Of a DNA stretch of 64,000 bases, positions 1-8,063 are shown piece after piece. How positions within the stretch are numbered: the first letter of the stretch is position 1; the number at the start of each line of letters is the position of its first letter. Source of the DNA: Cupriavidus pauculus (GTDB lineage: Bacteria; Pseudomonadota; Gammaproteobacteria; Burkholderiales; Burkholderiaceae); the NCBI RefSeq assembly GCF_002858765.1, contig NZ_PJRP01000010.1, positions 124,001 to 188,000 on the forward strand, written 5' to 3'. Below the pieces are notes generated by a model. The model was not told where the DNA came from, did not search any database, and saw only the letters and a program-made list of their open reading frames with translations. The translations under genes and the position numbers were made by a program.

Positions 1-45
1 GATCGCGTCACGCGCTACCACCAGGAAGCGGCCAGCAAGGCCTGA
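1..45 (+). CDS. C-terminal end of an unidentified protein (partial)
   Basis: Frame 1 reads 14 codons and then a TGA stop at 43-45. A strong intrinsic terminator follows about 30 bases later, as expected at the end of a real gene. The remaining peptide is short and charged and cannot be assigned to a family. Most of the gene lies outside the window. Confidence 0.6.
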   Translation, partial: DRVTRYHQEAASKA

Positions 46-73
46 TCCGCGGCATCACTGCGGACTTCCACGC

Positions 74-106
74 AAACAGGGCGCCTCGGCGCCCTGTTTT
101 CTTTTC
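74..106 (+). terminator. Rho-independent terminator after the partial gene
   Basis: An 11-12 bp GC-rich inverted repeat with a very short loop (arms 74-85 and 88-99) is followed by a T-rich tract. It separates the plus-strand gene from the convergent minus-strand uronate operon. Confidence 0.85.
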
Positions 107-162
107 CCCCTCCCCTGCCATCCCCCCATCCCCTTCCATGCCCTGCCCGGCTTCCGCAGCCG

Positions 163-1086
163 TCAGAGGGATACCTGCCACTGCATGCGCCAGGTCGCCG
201 TGTCGCCCGGAATCAGGCGGCGTAGTCCGGTGCCTTCCCAGCCGCGCACGGACAGGTTGACCGCATCGGCCACATGCGACACTGGCTCCAGGCACACGAA
301 ATCACAGCCGCCCGGCGCGTGGAGCACCAGATGGTCGAGCCCATCCCCGGCGCGCAGCGTCAGCGCGGCACCATCGGGCCGCTTCAGCGTGGCTGCTCGC
401 TTCCAGCCACTGTAGTAGACGCTCAGATCGGCATCGGGCAGGTGGCGCTCGCGCAGGAAGCGCTCACGATCCCCCACCACCGTGCGCCCCGTGGCCACGC
501 CACCGGCGTCCGCCGGCCACATGTGCAGGGCATCGAACCGCAGCCGCATACCCGGCACGCGCGCGAAAAAGGGATGAAAGCCGCCCCCCACCGGCATGGC
601 CGTTTCGCCATCATTGTGGATCGTCAGTTCGGCTTCGAGGCCCGCTTCGGTCAGACGGAGCGTCTGCCGCGCGTGCATCGCCCAGGGCCAGTCACCGCCG
701 GCCGGCTCGTGCGCCAGCCCCATGACAATGCGGTCGCTGCCCTGCTCCACGACTGTCCAGGCGCGCGCATGCCCGAATCCGTGCATCGCATGGGCCTGGC
801 CCGGATGCGCGGGCAGATCGACGTCGCGTCCGTCCCAGCGGAAGCGGCCCTCACGGATGCGGTTGGAGAACGGCAGCAAGGGATAGCTGCCGGCCTTGGG
901 CCACTGGAACGCGTCGAAACCTTGCTCCAGCGCCGGCCAGGGCAGCGGCGCCAGCCAGTCGATCACCTGGCCATCGGCGCGCGTGGTACTGAACGTCGCC
1001 ATGCGTCCGCCGGCGGCAGGTGCCACCCTGAGCGTATGCGTGCCCGCATGCAGCGTGTGAAGGGGGCCGGCTGGAAGCCAGGGCAT
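163..1086 (-). CDS. Aldose 1-epimerase family protein (galactose mutarotase-like)
   Basis: A 307-residue protein of the aldose-1-epimerase superfamily, expected to interconvert sugar anomers in the cytoplasm. Family-like elements are the N-terminal GGRMATF segment, FPLL-type PLLPFSNRIREGRF, the MHGFGHARAW histidine region (a HGF-type motif), GGGFHPFF and a C-terminal CLEPVSH block. The start was placed at 1086 because similarity to the family begins there; longer reading frames run into a palindromic repeat. It is the last gene of the minus-strand operon udh, lactonase, TRAP transporter, epimerase, which suggests it handles uronic acids or related sugars. The substrate cannot be read from the sequence. 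Confidence 0.85.
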   Translation of the reverse strand: MPWLPAGPLHTLHAGTHTLRVAPAAGGRMATFSTTRADGQVIDWLAPLPWPALEQGFDAFQWPKAGSYPLLPFSNRIREGRFRWDGRDVDLPAHPGQAHAMHGFGHARAWTVVEQGSDRIVMGLAHEPAGGDWPWAMHARQTLRLTEAGLEAELTIHNDGETAMPVGGGFHPFFARVPGMRLRFDALHMWPADAGGVATGRTVVGDRERFLRERHLPDADLSVYYSGWKRAATLKRPDGAALTLRAGDGLDHLVLHAPGGCDFVCLEPVSHVADAVNLSVRGWEGTGLRRLIPGDTATWRMQWQVSL

Positions 1087-1109
1087 GATTGTCCTCGACG
1101 AGTCGACTC

Positions 1110-1133
1110 CCCTCTCCCGCGTGCGGGAGAGGG
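1110..1133. repeat. Short intergenic palindrome (REP-like)
   Basis: Arms of 11 bases (1110-1120 and 1123-1133) around a 2-base centre lie between dctM and the epimerase. Related but degraded copies of the CTCTCCCGC word occur at 62648-62657 and around 62716-62738. It may be a REP-type element or an mRNA-stabilising hairpin within the operon; it lacks a T-tract. Confidence 0.55.
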
Positions 1134-1158
1134 CAGAAACCGACGGTGCTCGCACCGC

Positions 1159-2442
1159 CTACTTCAGCAGCACGTCCGGCAGCCACAGCGAGAACGCCGG
1201 CACATACGTCACCAGCAGCAGCGCGGCCAGCAACGCACCGTAAAACGGCCAGATGGTGCGCATGACCTGCCCCACCGACACGCCGCCAATCGCGCAACCC
1301 ACGAACTGCGTGGTGCCTACGGGCGGTGTATTGAGACCCAGCGCGCAGTTGATCAGCATCAGCATGCCAAACTGCACCGGGCTCATGCCGTAGTGCATGC
1401 AGATCGGCAGGAAGATCGGCGTGCAGATCAGGATGGTGGCGGCCATGTCCAGGAAGGTGCCCAGGATGAACAGCATCACGTTCACCAGCAGGAAGATCAC
1501 CCACGGGCTGGTGGACACCGAGCTCAGGAACTGGCCCGTCAGCTCCGCCACGCCATAGAGGCTGATCATGTAGCCGAACGTGGCCGAAATGCCAATCAGC
1601 AGCAGCACCACGCCGGTGGTCTTCACCGCCTTGGCCGCGGCCTTGATGAACTGTTCCTTTGTCAGCGAGCGGTACAGGAACACGGTCAGCGTCAGCGCAT
1701 ACAGCACCGCCACGGCGGCCGATTCCGTCGCCGTGAACACGCCGGACAGAATGCCGGCCAGGATCAGTACCACCACGAACAGACCCGGCAGCGCGGCGGC
1801 CAGCGAATGGCCCACGATATGCCAGCCCGGGAACGTGCCGGACGGATAGCCGCGGCTGCGCGCCACGAAGTAGGCGGCGGCCAGATTGCAGATCGTCAGG
1901 ATCAGCGCCGGCAGCACGCCCGCCAGGATCAGCGCGGCAATCGACACCTTGCCGCCCGCGGCCAGCGTGTAGATGATCATGTTGTGGCTGGTCGGCATCA
2001 GCGCACCCACCAGTGCCGCATGCGTGGTCACGTTGACGGCGTAGTCGGCGTGATAGCCCTCGCGCTTCATCATCGGGATCATCACCGCGCCCATGGCCGA
2101 CACGTCGGCCACCGGCGACCCCGACACGCCGCCGAACAGCGTGCAGGCCACCACATTGGACATGCCCAGGCCGCCACGCACGTGGCCGGCCATCGACTTG
2201 GCGAAGTTGACGATGCGCTCGGCAATGCCGCCGTACAGCATCAGCTCGCCGGCGAAGATGAAGAACGGGATGGCCAGGAACGAGAACGCGTTCATGCCCG
2301 ACGTCATCTGCTGGAACACCACGGCCAGCGGCAGGCCCTCGTACAGGATCGTGGCCACGGCCGACAGGCCAATGGCGAATGCCACCGGCACCCCGAGAAT
2401 CAGGAAGCCGAAGAAGCAGACGGTAAGAATGATCAGTGCCAT
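1159..2442 (-). CDS. dctM: TRAP transporter large permease subunit (DctM family)
   Basis: A 427-residue, very hydrophobic inner-membrane protein, close to the usual DctM length and rich in membrane segments from the first residues (MALIILTVCFFGFLILGVPV). It forms the Na+-coupled channel subunit of a tripartite ATP-independent periplasmic transporter. Typical features are the early GVPVAFAIG, AIPFFIFAGELM and the GNVVAxTLFGGVSGSPVAD-type region (NVVACTLFGGVSGSP). The start at 2442 overlaps the end of dctQ by 10 bases, indicating translational coupling. Context with Udh and a lactonase points to hexuronate uptake, an inference from neighbours. Confidence 0.96.
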   Translation of the reverse strand: MALIILTVCFFGFLILGVPVAFAIGLSAVATILYEGLPLAVVFQQMTSGMNAFSFLAIPFFIFAGELMLYGGIAERIVNFAKSMAGHVRGGLGMSNVVACTLFGGVSGSPVADVSAMGAVMIPMMKREGYHADYAVNVTTHAALVGALMPTSHNMIIYTLAAGGKVSIAALILAGVLPALILTICNLAAAYFVARSRGYPSGTFPGWHIVGHSLAAALPGLFVVVLILAGILSGVFTATESAAVAVLYALTLTVFLYRSLTKEQFIKAAAKAVKTTGVVLLLIGISATFGYMISLYGVAELTGQFLSSVSTSPWVIFLLVNVMLFILGTFLDMAATILICTPIFLPICMHYGMSPVQFGMLMLINCALGLNTPPVGTTQFVGCAIGGVSVGQVMRTIWPFYGALLAALLLVTYVPAFSLWLPDVLLK

Positions 2443-3005
2443 GCCGGCTCCACTTCCGTGCCTTTCAGCACCGCGATGATGTGTTCGATCGAAAACAGCA
2501 CGATCAGCGTGCCGGCGATGACGGGCGGCAGGTAGCGCCAGCCTTCGGAAATGCCCAGCGTCGGCAGCTTGTAGTCGGCCACCGAATGCGCCAGGAAGGC
2601 GCAGTTGTAGGCCATGACGGCGCCGAACACGCCGACCAGCACGTGGATCAGGATCTCCAGCTTGGTGCGCAGATGATCGGGCAGCAGGATCAGCAGCGAT
2701 TCCAGGCCGATGTGGCCGGCGTCGCGCACGCCCACGGCGGTGCCCAGCATCGTCACGTACAGCACCAGCAGCATGGCGATGGATTCGGCCCATGTGGGCG
2801 TGTCGTTCAGCACGTAGCGGCCGAAGACCTGGTACAGCACCGCGATGACCAGCAGCATCAGACCGAAGATGCCCAGGCCCAGACAGGCACGGGCCAGGGC
2901 GGCACAGAAACGGGTGTAGAAGTTGGCGCGCACGGCGCCCGCGTCAGCGGCGGGGCCGTGGGCGCCATCCGCCGGCCTGGCCGGCGTGGGGGATGGCGAA
3001 AGCAT
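2433..3005 (-). CDS. dctQ: TRAP transporter small permease subunit (DctQ family)
   Basis: A 190-residue protein with about four membrane helices after a Pro/Ala-rich N-terminus of some 30 residues. The family hallmark is seen in QVFGRYVLNDTPTWAESIAMLLVLY, matching the FxRYVxxxxxxWxEE-type signature with Ser in place of the second acidic residue. It lies between dctP and dctM, starts 31 bases after dctP and overlaps dctM by 10 bases. It scaffolds the large permease in the inner membrane. Confidence 0.95.
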   Translation of the reverse strand: MLSPSPTPARPADGAHGPAADAGAVRANFYTRFCAALARACLGLGIFGLMLLVIAVLYQVFGRYVLNDTPTWAESIAMLLVLYVTMLGTAVGVRDAGHIGLESLLILLPDHLRTKLEILIHVLVGVFGAVMAYNCAFLAHSVADYKLPTLGISEGWRYLPPVIAGTLIVLFSIEHIIAVLKGTEVEPAWH

Positions 3006-3036
3006 GATGAATTCCCTGCAACCTGAGGTCGGCGGA

Positions 3037-4029
3037 TTACTTCGTTTCCTGCGTGCGGCGCACCAGGTCCTTCATCTGCGCGCTGGTGATGAAGCGGTCA
3101 TACACGGGCTTCATTGCGGCCTGGAACGAGGTCTTGTCAACCTGGATGATCTGCACGCCCGAAGCCTCGACGAGCTTGCGCGACTTCTGCTCACGCTCGT
3201 CCCACAGCTTGCGCATGTACGGCACCGAATCCTTGGCGGCCTGGCGCACCATGGCCTGGTCTTCCTTCGACAGGCGGTCCCACGCCACCTTCGAGAACAT
3301 CAGCATTTCCGGCGCCATCGAGTGCTCGGTCAGCGAGTAATACTTGGCCACCTCGAACTGGCGCGAGCTTTCGTAGCTGGGCCAGTTGTTCTCGGCGCCA
3401 TCGACCAGGCCGGTCTTCAGCGCGGTGTAGACCTCGCCCCACGGCATCGGCGTGGCATTGGCATGCATGGCTTCGAGCAGCGACACCCACAGGTCTGACT
3501 GCTGCACGCGGATCTTCATGCCCTTGGCGTCGGCCAGCGTCTTGATCGGGCGCTTGGTGGTGTACATCGAACGCGAGCCGCTGTCATACCAGGCCAGGCC
3601 GATGAAGCCGTTCTTTTCGCACGACTTCAGGATGTCTTCGCCGATCGGGCCGTCCAGCACGTGGCGCATGTGGTCGGTGGAGCGGAACAGGAACGGCATC
3701 GTCGGCACGATGGTGGCTTCGCAGATGTTGTTCATCGCGGCCGAGTTCACGCGCACCATCGACAGCGCGCCGATCTTGGTCTGCTCGATGGTGTCCTTCT
3801 CGCTGCCCAGCGAGCCTTGCGCGAAGACCTTGATCGACATCTTGCCGTTCGAGCGCTGCTTGAGCAGATCGCCCATGTAGCGCACGGCCTGCACGGTCGG
3901 GTAGTCGTCGGGATGGATGTCGGCGGAACGGAAATCCGCGGCGTGCGCGCCGACCGGCAACGCCACGGCAGTTGCAAGTGCGGCCATCAGGGTACCCAGG
4001 CGGGTACGTGCGAAGTGTTTTTGAAACAT
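3037..4029 (-). CDS. dctP: TRAP transporter periplasmic substrate-binding protein (DctP family)
   Basis: A 330-residue secreted binding protein. A signal peptide covers about residues 1-30, with basic FARTR, a hydrophobic core and cleavage after the AHA region. The DctP fold is recognisable from ADIHPDDYPTVQAVRYMGDLL, the ASLSMVRVN-type strand, the FLFRSTDHMRHVLDG block and the GEVYTALKTGLVDGAENNWPSY signature, which contains the Arg/Asn region that anchors the carboxylate of the ligand. A clear ribosome site (GGAGG) precedes the ATG. Cluster context suggests glucuronate or galacturonate as ligand. Confidence 0.95.
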   Translation of the reverse strand: MFQKHFARTRLGTLMAALATAVALPVGAHAADFRSADIHPDDYPTVQAVRYMGDLLKQRSNGKMSIKVFAQGSLGSEKDTIEQTKIGALSMVRVNSAAMNNICEATIVPTMPFLFRSTDHMRHVLDGPIGEDILKSCEKNGFIGLAWYDSGSRSMYTTKRPIKTLADAKGMKIRVQQSDLWVSLLEAMHANATPMPWGEVYTALKTGLVDGAENNWPSYESSRQFEVAKYYSLTEHSMAPEMLMFSKVAWDRLSKEDQAMVRQAAKDSVPYMRKLWDEREQKSRKLVEASGVQIIQVDKTSFQAAMKPVYDRFITSAQMKDLVRRTQETK

Positions 4030-4122
4030 GTGTCTTGCCTCCAGCGTTATCAGAGTTATTTGTCGTTCAAGTCAACACATTGCCCGGCCCGCCCGGCTCG
4101 GCGGGCCGTCTTCGGAACCGGT

Positions 4123-5010
4123 TCAGTCACGCAGCACGGGCTCGGGCGTGCCGCGCACACCGGGGCGCAGCGCCACCACCGCGCCGGACAGCGGGTCGGT
4201 GTCGTCGGTGCGGATCGATGTCACATAGAGCGTGTCCAGGCCGCTGCCGCCGAACGCACACATGGCGGGCTTGGCAAACGGCACCGCCAGGCTGCGGTCC
4301 AGCCGGCCATCGGGCGTGAAGCGATGCACCTGGCCGGCGTCGTTGCCGCAGATCCAGTAGCAGCCATCGGCATCGACCGCCGCGCCATCGGGTCGCCCCG
4401 GGTAGCGGTTCATGTCGATGAACACGCGGCCATTGGCCGGTGTGCCGGTATCGATGTCGTAGTCGTAAGCCCACACGGCCTGCCGAGCCGGATGCGAATC
4501 CGACACGTACATCGTGCGGCCATCTGGGCTGAAGGCCAGCCCGTTCGGCGTGATCATCTCGTCGCGGATCACGTCCAGCGCGCCAGTGCGGGCGTCGAAG
4601 CGATACAGCTTGCCGTCGGTGGCGGCCAGCGACATGTCCATCACCATCGTGCCGGCCCAGAAGCGGCCCTGCCGGTCACAGCGGCCATCGTTGAAACGCA
4701 TGCCTTCGCGCGCATGCGCCACGCTTGCCACGCGCTGCGGCACCGGTGCCGGCTGTCCGGGCACCAGACGGCCGATTCGGAAAATTCCGGTCTCCATCGC
4801 CAGCAGCCAGCCACCGTCGGCCGTCATGGCCATGCAGCCGGCCATCTCGGGCACGGCCCAGTGGTCGATGCGGCCGTTGGCCGGATCAACCCGCCACAGC
4901 GTGCGATTCGGGATATCGGTCCAGTACAGGGCGGCTTCGGCTGCGTGCCAGACGGGGCTTTCGCCCACGCCGCAGCGCATGTCGCCAATACGTTCAAAGG
5001 TGTCGGTCAT
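4123..5010 (-). CDS. SMP-30/gluconolactonase family lactonase (UxuL-like)
   Basis: A 295-residue six-bladed propeller protein of the SMP-30 family, which hydrolyses sugar lactones with one bound divalent metal. Family marks are GESPVWHAAEAALYWTDIP near the N-terminus (metal-binding Glu), the RFNDGRCDRQGRFWAGT block, TPNGLAFSPDGRTMYVSDS and GRPDGAAVDADGCYW. The gene lies 15 bases downstream of udh, whose product is an aldaro-lactone. The natural reading is therefore opening of glucaro- or galactaro-lactone, as for UxuL enzymes. Substrate preference is inferred from context. Confidence 0.9.
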   Translation of the reverse strand: MTDTFERIGDMRCGVGESPVWHAAEAALYWTDIPNRTLWRVDPANGRIDHWAVPEMAGCMAMTADGGWLLAMETGIFRIGRLVPGQPAPVPQRVASVAHAREGMRFNDGRCDRQGRFWAGTMVMDMSLAATDGKLYRFDARTGALDVIRDEMITPNGLAFSPDGRTMYVSDSHPARQAVWAYDYDIDTGTPANGRVFIDMNRYPGRPDGAAVDADGCYWICGNDAGQVHRFTPDGRLDRSLAVPFAKPAMCAFGGSGLDTLYVTSIRTDDTDPLSGAVVALRPGVRGTPEPVLRD

Positions 5011-5025
5011 CGCGATCGGCCCCGT

Positions 5026-5862
5026 TCAGTCGCCGAAAGGGCCGGCCTTGACGAAGGCCCCGCCCTGGTACCAGCCAGCAGGATCATCGGCCGGCAGCGG
5101 CGGCACCGATTCCACCTTGGCGCGGAACTGCTCGGAAGACTCCACGGGCTGGAAGCCCAGGCGCGCGGCCTTGCTGTTGTCCCACCAGCTGTCGCGATTG
5201 GCCGAAGCGCCATAGACAATCAGGAAGCCGACGTTCGGCACGAAGATGGCGCGTTTGATCAGCTGCTCCAGGTCGTCGTAGCCGAGCCACGTCACCATCA
5301 TGCGGCGATCCTTGGCCTCGGGGAACGACGAGCCAATGCGCAGCGCCACCGTGTCGATACCGTAGCGGTCGCTGTAGAAGCTGCCCATCTGCTCGCCGAA
5401 TGCCTTGCTGACGCCGTAGTAGCCGTCGGGCCTGGCCGGCGTATCGGCATCGAGCACTTCACCCTGCCTGTAGTAGCCGATGACGTGATTCGAGCTGGCA
5501 AACACGATCCGGCGCACGCCGTGGCGGCGCGCAGCCTCATAGATGTTGTACGTGCCCTGGATGTTGGCGGGCAGGATTTCCTCGAACGGGCGCTCCACCG
5601 ACACGCCGCCAAGATGGACGATCGCGTCGACGCCTTCCAGCAGCGCATGCACGGCCTTGGGGTCGGAGAGGTCGCACGTCACCACCTCTTCCTGCTCGCG
5701 GGCTTCGCCCAGGCTGGCGATATCCGAAACGCGCACCACATCGGCATAGCGCTTCAGGCGATCACGTAGGACTTTTCCGAGATTGCCGGCGGCGCCGGTC
5801 AGGAGAATGCGATGGCAACGGGTGGTGACGCCGTCGAGCGGGTCTTTGGAGGTCTGAGACAT
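5026..5862 (-). CDS. udh: Uronate dehydrogenase (NAD-dependent)
   Basis: A 278-residue short-chain/epimerase-fold enzyme that oxidises D-glucuronate or D-galacturonate at C1 to the aldaro-lactone. The glycine motif GAAGNLG is at about residues 23-29, followed by VTCDLSD and the catalytic YYGVSK (Tyr149, Lys153). HLGGVSVE, FASSNHVIGYYR and WWDNSKAARLGF are typical of Udh and separate it from sugar-nucleotide epimerases. The start at 5862 was chosen because longer frames add 28 unrelated residues. It is the first gene of the operon, 76 bases downstream of a candidate operator at 5938. Confidence 0.93.
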   Translation of the reverse strand: MSQTSKDPLDGVTTRCHRILLTGAAGNLGKVLRDRLKRYADVVRVSDIASLGEAREQEEVVTCDLSDPKAVHALLEGVDAIVHLGGVSVERPFEEILPANIQGTYNIYEAARRHGVRRIVFASSNHVIGYYRQGEVLDADTPARPDGYYGVSKAFGEQMGSFYSDRYGIDTVALRIGSSFPEAKDRRMMVTWLGYDDLEQLIKRAIFVPNVGFLIVYGASANRDSWWDNSKAARLGFQPVESSEQFRAKVESVPPLPADDPAGWYQGGAFVKAGPFGD

Positions 5863-5937
5863 GGTGTCGGAGCTGCACAGGCGCGCGATACCAGCTCGAC
5901 GCGCGCAAATGACTGAATAGGGTGTTATTGATCGGTC

Positions 5938-5947
5938 GTCATACAAC
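5938..5947. promoter_or_regulatory. Candidate GntR/FadR-type operator upstream of udh
   Basis: GTCATACAAC here, preceded by ATCGGTC, aligns in the same register with ATCGGTCGTCGTATGAC at 59911-59927 in front of the FadR-type regulator gene (14 of 17 identical). The core GT-N3-AC is the GntR-family pattern. It lies 76 bases before the udh start. Confidence 0.55.
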
Positions 5948-6301
5948 GCAACTGGAATCTAAACGCGTACCCCATTCCGGTCAAGGTGACATCGTCTCAG
6001 TAAATTCCCTAGAAGTTTTAAGATGCATACATGCAGACGTTAATTGCTGCCATGCGGATTTTTCTCACTCAAACGCGTTAGTTTCTCTATTTTCATGGTC
6101 TGGAATTTCTCCCTTTTCGAGCGGCGCCAATCCGCCATAGAAAACGCTTTCCCGTTGAATTTAAATAACTTACGCGAAACTGACACGCATTTGCTGCATT
6201 GCAAATTAAGCAAATACAGAATTCAGAAATGCACCAAATTGGAACCGAATGAGAGCGTATTTGATATGGCGCTCTAGTGTTGTGGATCCACCCAATGTCT
6301 C

Positions 6302-6351
6302 GTCGTATGTCTTGCCTCGTTATTTTTCTGTAAGGTACGATGTCATAGGAC
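6302..6351 (+). promoter_or_regulatory. Porin promoter with two candidate operators
   Basis: A possible -35 TTGCCT (6313-6318) and -10 TACGAT (6337-6342) are spaced 18 bases apart. GTCGTATGTC (6302-6311) lies just upstream and GTCATAGGAC (6342-6351) just downstream. Each differs by one base from the GTCRTAYGAC consensus found at the other uronate-pathway promoters. The placing suggests a uronate-responsive porin. Confidence 0.45.
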
Positions 6352-6555
6352 ATCAGATCACATCGATTGCCTTTCCCAATCGATTTGGACTGCGTGTCCC
6401 GGCGCCTGGGAATCACTTCCCTGCGCGCCTCCCATGCACGCCGGTGAGGGAAATGCACAAGCCGATCCACTTCGGCAGCAGAAGTCGAACAAGCATTTGG
6501 CACCGGCTCTTCCGCAGCAAAAACGAAATAACAAGCCAGGATGGAGACCTACATC

Positions 6556-7617
6556 ATGAAGCGAGCCCTTGCGCCCTTCGTCACGACAGCAGCGCTAGCA
6601 GCCATCGGTGCCGCGGCACCGGCCCAGGCCCAGTCGAACGTCACGCTCTACGGCATCGTCGACACGACGATCCGCTACACAACGAACGAGAGCGCTGCCG
6701 GCAACGGCAAGGTGCAGATGACCGACGGCGTGCTGACCGGCAGCCGCTGGGGTCTCTATGGCGTGGAAGACCTGGGGCGCGGCTACCAGGCGCTGTTCGT
6801 GCTCGAATCGGGCTTCTCGCCCGATGCTGGCCAAAGCCTGCAAGGCAACCGCCTGTTCGGCCGCAAGGCGTATGTCGGCATGCAGGGCGACTTCGGCACC
6901 ATTACGCTGGGCCGGCAATTCACGGTGATCCACGAGGTCATCGCCAGCTACGACGCCATGGCACTGGCCAACCTGGCCATCGTCGGCTTCCAGGGCGGCA
7001 ACTACACTGGCGGCGTGCGCCAGGACAACATGGTCAAGTACGCCGGCAAATTTGGCGGCTTTACGATTGCAGCCCAGCATGCCTTCGGCGAGCAACCAGG
7101 CAGCGTGGCGCGGTCGTCGTCGACGGGCGGCAGCCTGACCTACGCGACGGGTCCGTTCATGATGGCCGGTGGCTACCAGATCATGAAGGACACCACGAGC
7201 TACTACGGCGTGACCGTGCCGAACAGCGACCAGAAGGTCTGGACGCTCGGCGGCACGTACACCGCGGGTCCGGCCACGATCTACCTCGGCTACACGAACA
7301 GCAACGTCGACAACGCCGGCTACAAGAACCAGGCCGGCTACCTGGGCGCCAAGTACCAGTTCGATCCGGCATGGTCGCTGCTGGCCATCGGTACCTACGA
7401 CCACCTCAAGCATGCCGGCGATTCGGGCAACCGCTTCACCGGCGCGCTGATGCTCGACTACGCGTTCAGCAAGCGTACCGACGTCTACCTGGAAGCCGAC
7501 TACACGACGCTGACCGACGCGTGGCGCACGCTGGGCGCGCAGCCGACGTTCCAGACGCCGTTCTACGGCCACGGCAGCCGCGTGGGCGTGATGGCCGGCC
7601 TGCGTCACAAGTTCTAA
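6556..7617 (+). CDS. Gram-negative general porin (Burkholderiales type)
   Basis: A 353-residue outer-membrane beta-barrel. The signal peptide is residues 1-25 (MKRALAPFVTTAALAAIGAA..., cleavage after AQA). The mature start QSNVTLYGIVDTTIRY is the hallmark of Burkholderiales porins, and later SRWGLYGVEDLGRGYQALFVLESGF, LFGRKAYVGMQGDFGTITLGRQ and a terminal RVGVMAGLRHKF ending in Phe all fit trimeric porins recognised by the Bam machinery. The ATG at 6556 is preferred over one 15 bases earlier because it opens a proper signal peptide. It probably admits acidic sugars, given the neighbouring operon and shared operators. Confidence 0.95.
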   Translation: MKRALAPFVTTAALAAIGAAAPAQAQSNVTLYGIVDTTIRYTTNESAAGNGKVQMTDGVLTGSRWGLYGVEDLGRGYQALFVLESGFSPDAGQSLQGNRLFGRKAYVGMQGDFGTITLGRQFTVIHEVIASYDAMALANLAIVGFQGGNYTGGVRQDNMVKYAGKFGGFTIAAQHAFGEQPGSVARSSSTGGSLTYATGPFMMAGGYQIMKDTTSYYGVTVPNSDQKVWTLGGTYTAGPATIYLGYTNSNVDNAGYKNQAGYLGAKYQFDPAWSLLAIGTYDHLKHAGDSGNRFTGALMLDYAFSKRTDVYLEADYTTLTDAWRTLGAQPTFQTPFYGHGSRVGVMAGLRHKF

Positions 7618-7654
7618 CCACGGGACGGCGTCACACGGCGCCGGGTCAATCCGG

Positions 7655-7681
7655 AAAAGGGGGCGGCTTCGCCCCCTTTTT
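7655..7681 (+). terminator. Porin terminator
   Basis: A perfect 11-bp inverted repeat with a GCTT loop (arms 7655-7665 and 7670-7680) ends in a T-run, 38 bases after the porin stop. Confidence 0.92.
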
Positions 7682-7804
7682 GCGTCAAGCGATCCGCCTT
7701 GCCTGTGCGATCCTTACGCCTGTTGTCGCAGCGCTGTCCCGGCTGCCACGCAGCGCCCCGGGCCGCCCGCCCTGCAGGATTCGATAAAAAACTGCACTAA
7801 GGGC

Positions 7805-7833
7805 TTCACAAACCCGGAAGTCGCTGATATTAT
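7805..7833 (+). promoter_or_regulatory. tRNA-Thr promoter
   Basis: TTCACA (7805-7810) and TATTAT (7828-7833), spaced by 17 bases, lie about 80 bases upstream of the tRNA-Thr gene. This is a good sigma-70 promoter. Confidence 0.65.
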
Positions 7834-7914
7834 CGCTGGCTCTATCCGATTCGCTGCAAACGCAGCAACAGCGCGGATCCCAGCGATAGAAACAGGTTTT
7901 GCAAGTCAGGTTTC

Positions 7915-7990
7915 GCCGGTGTAGCTCAGTTGGTAGAGCAGCGCATTCGTAATGCGAAGGTCGTAGGTTCGACTCCTATCTCCGGCACCA
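7915..7990 (+). tRNA. tRNA-Thr (anticodon CGU)
   Basis: The full cloverleaf is visible with encoded CCA: acceptor GCCGGTG, D-arm GCTC...GAGC, anticodon loop TTCGTAA with CGT, and T-loop GGTTCGACTCC. It reads ACG threonine codons. Its 3' 46 bases form the left repeat of an integrated element, so the functional 3' half was supplied by the element on integration. Confidence 0.96.
7945..7990. repeat. Left attachment site (attL) of the tRNA-Thr element
   Basis: 46 bases, from the anticodon loop to the CCA end of tRNA-Thr, are identical to 18733-18778. Identity stops exactly on both sides (GCGC versus CCGG before; A versus T after), which fixes the repeat length. Confidence 0.93.
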
Positions 7991-8063
7991 AATTCAATGT
8001 CGGCGCGGGTTTCCGGGCGTTCTCAGCAGCAAACGAGTTTTATGCTCTTGAGGAACCCCGAAA

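Larger units (their letters stand above)
5863..6555. other. AT-richer divergent regulatory region between udh and the porin
   Basis: This 690-base stretch between divergent genes is clearly less GC-rich than its surroundings and has no convincing coding frame. It holds the udh promoter with one candidate operator (5938-5947) and the porin promoter with two more (6302-6351). The transcript of the porin would have a leader of roughly 200 bases. No riboswitch fold was recognised by eye. Confidence 0.6.

Noticed and set aside
274..2535. Very long open frame on the plus strand opposite the epimerase and dctM genes
   Set aside because: His/Arg/Gln-rich composition without domains; it is antisense to well-supported genes and a product of GC-rich codon use.
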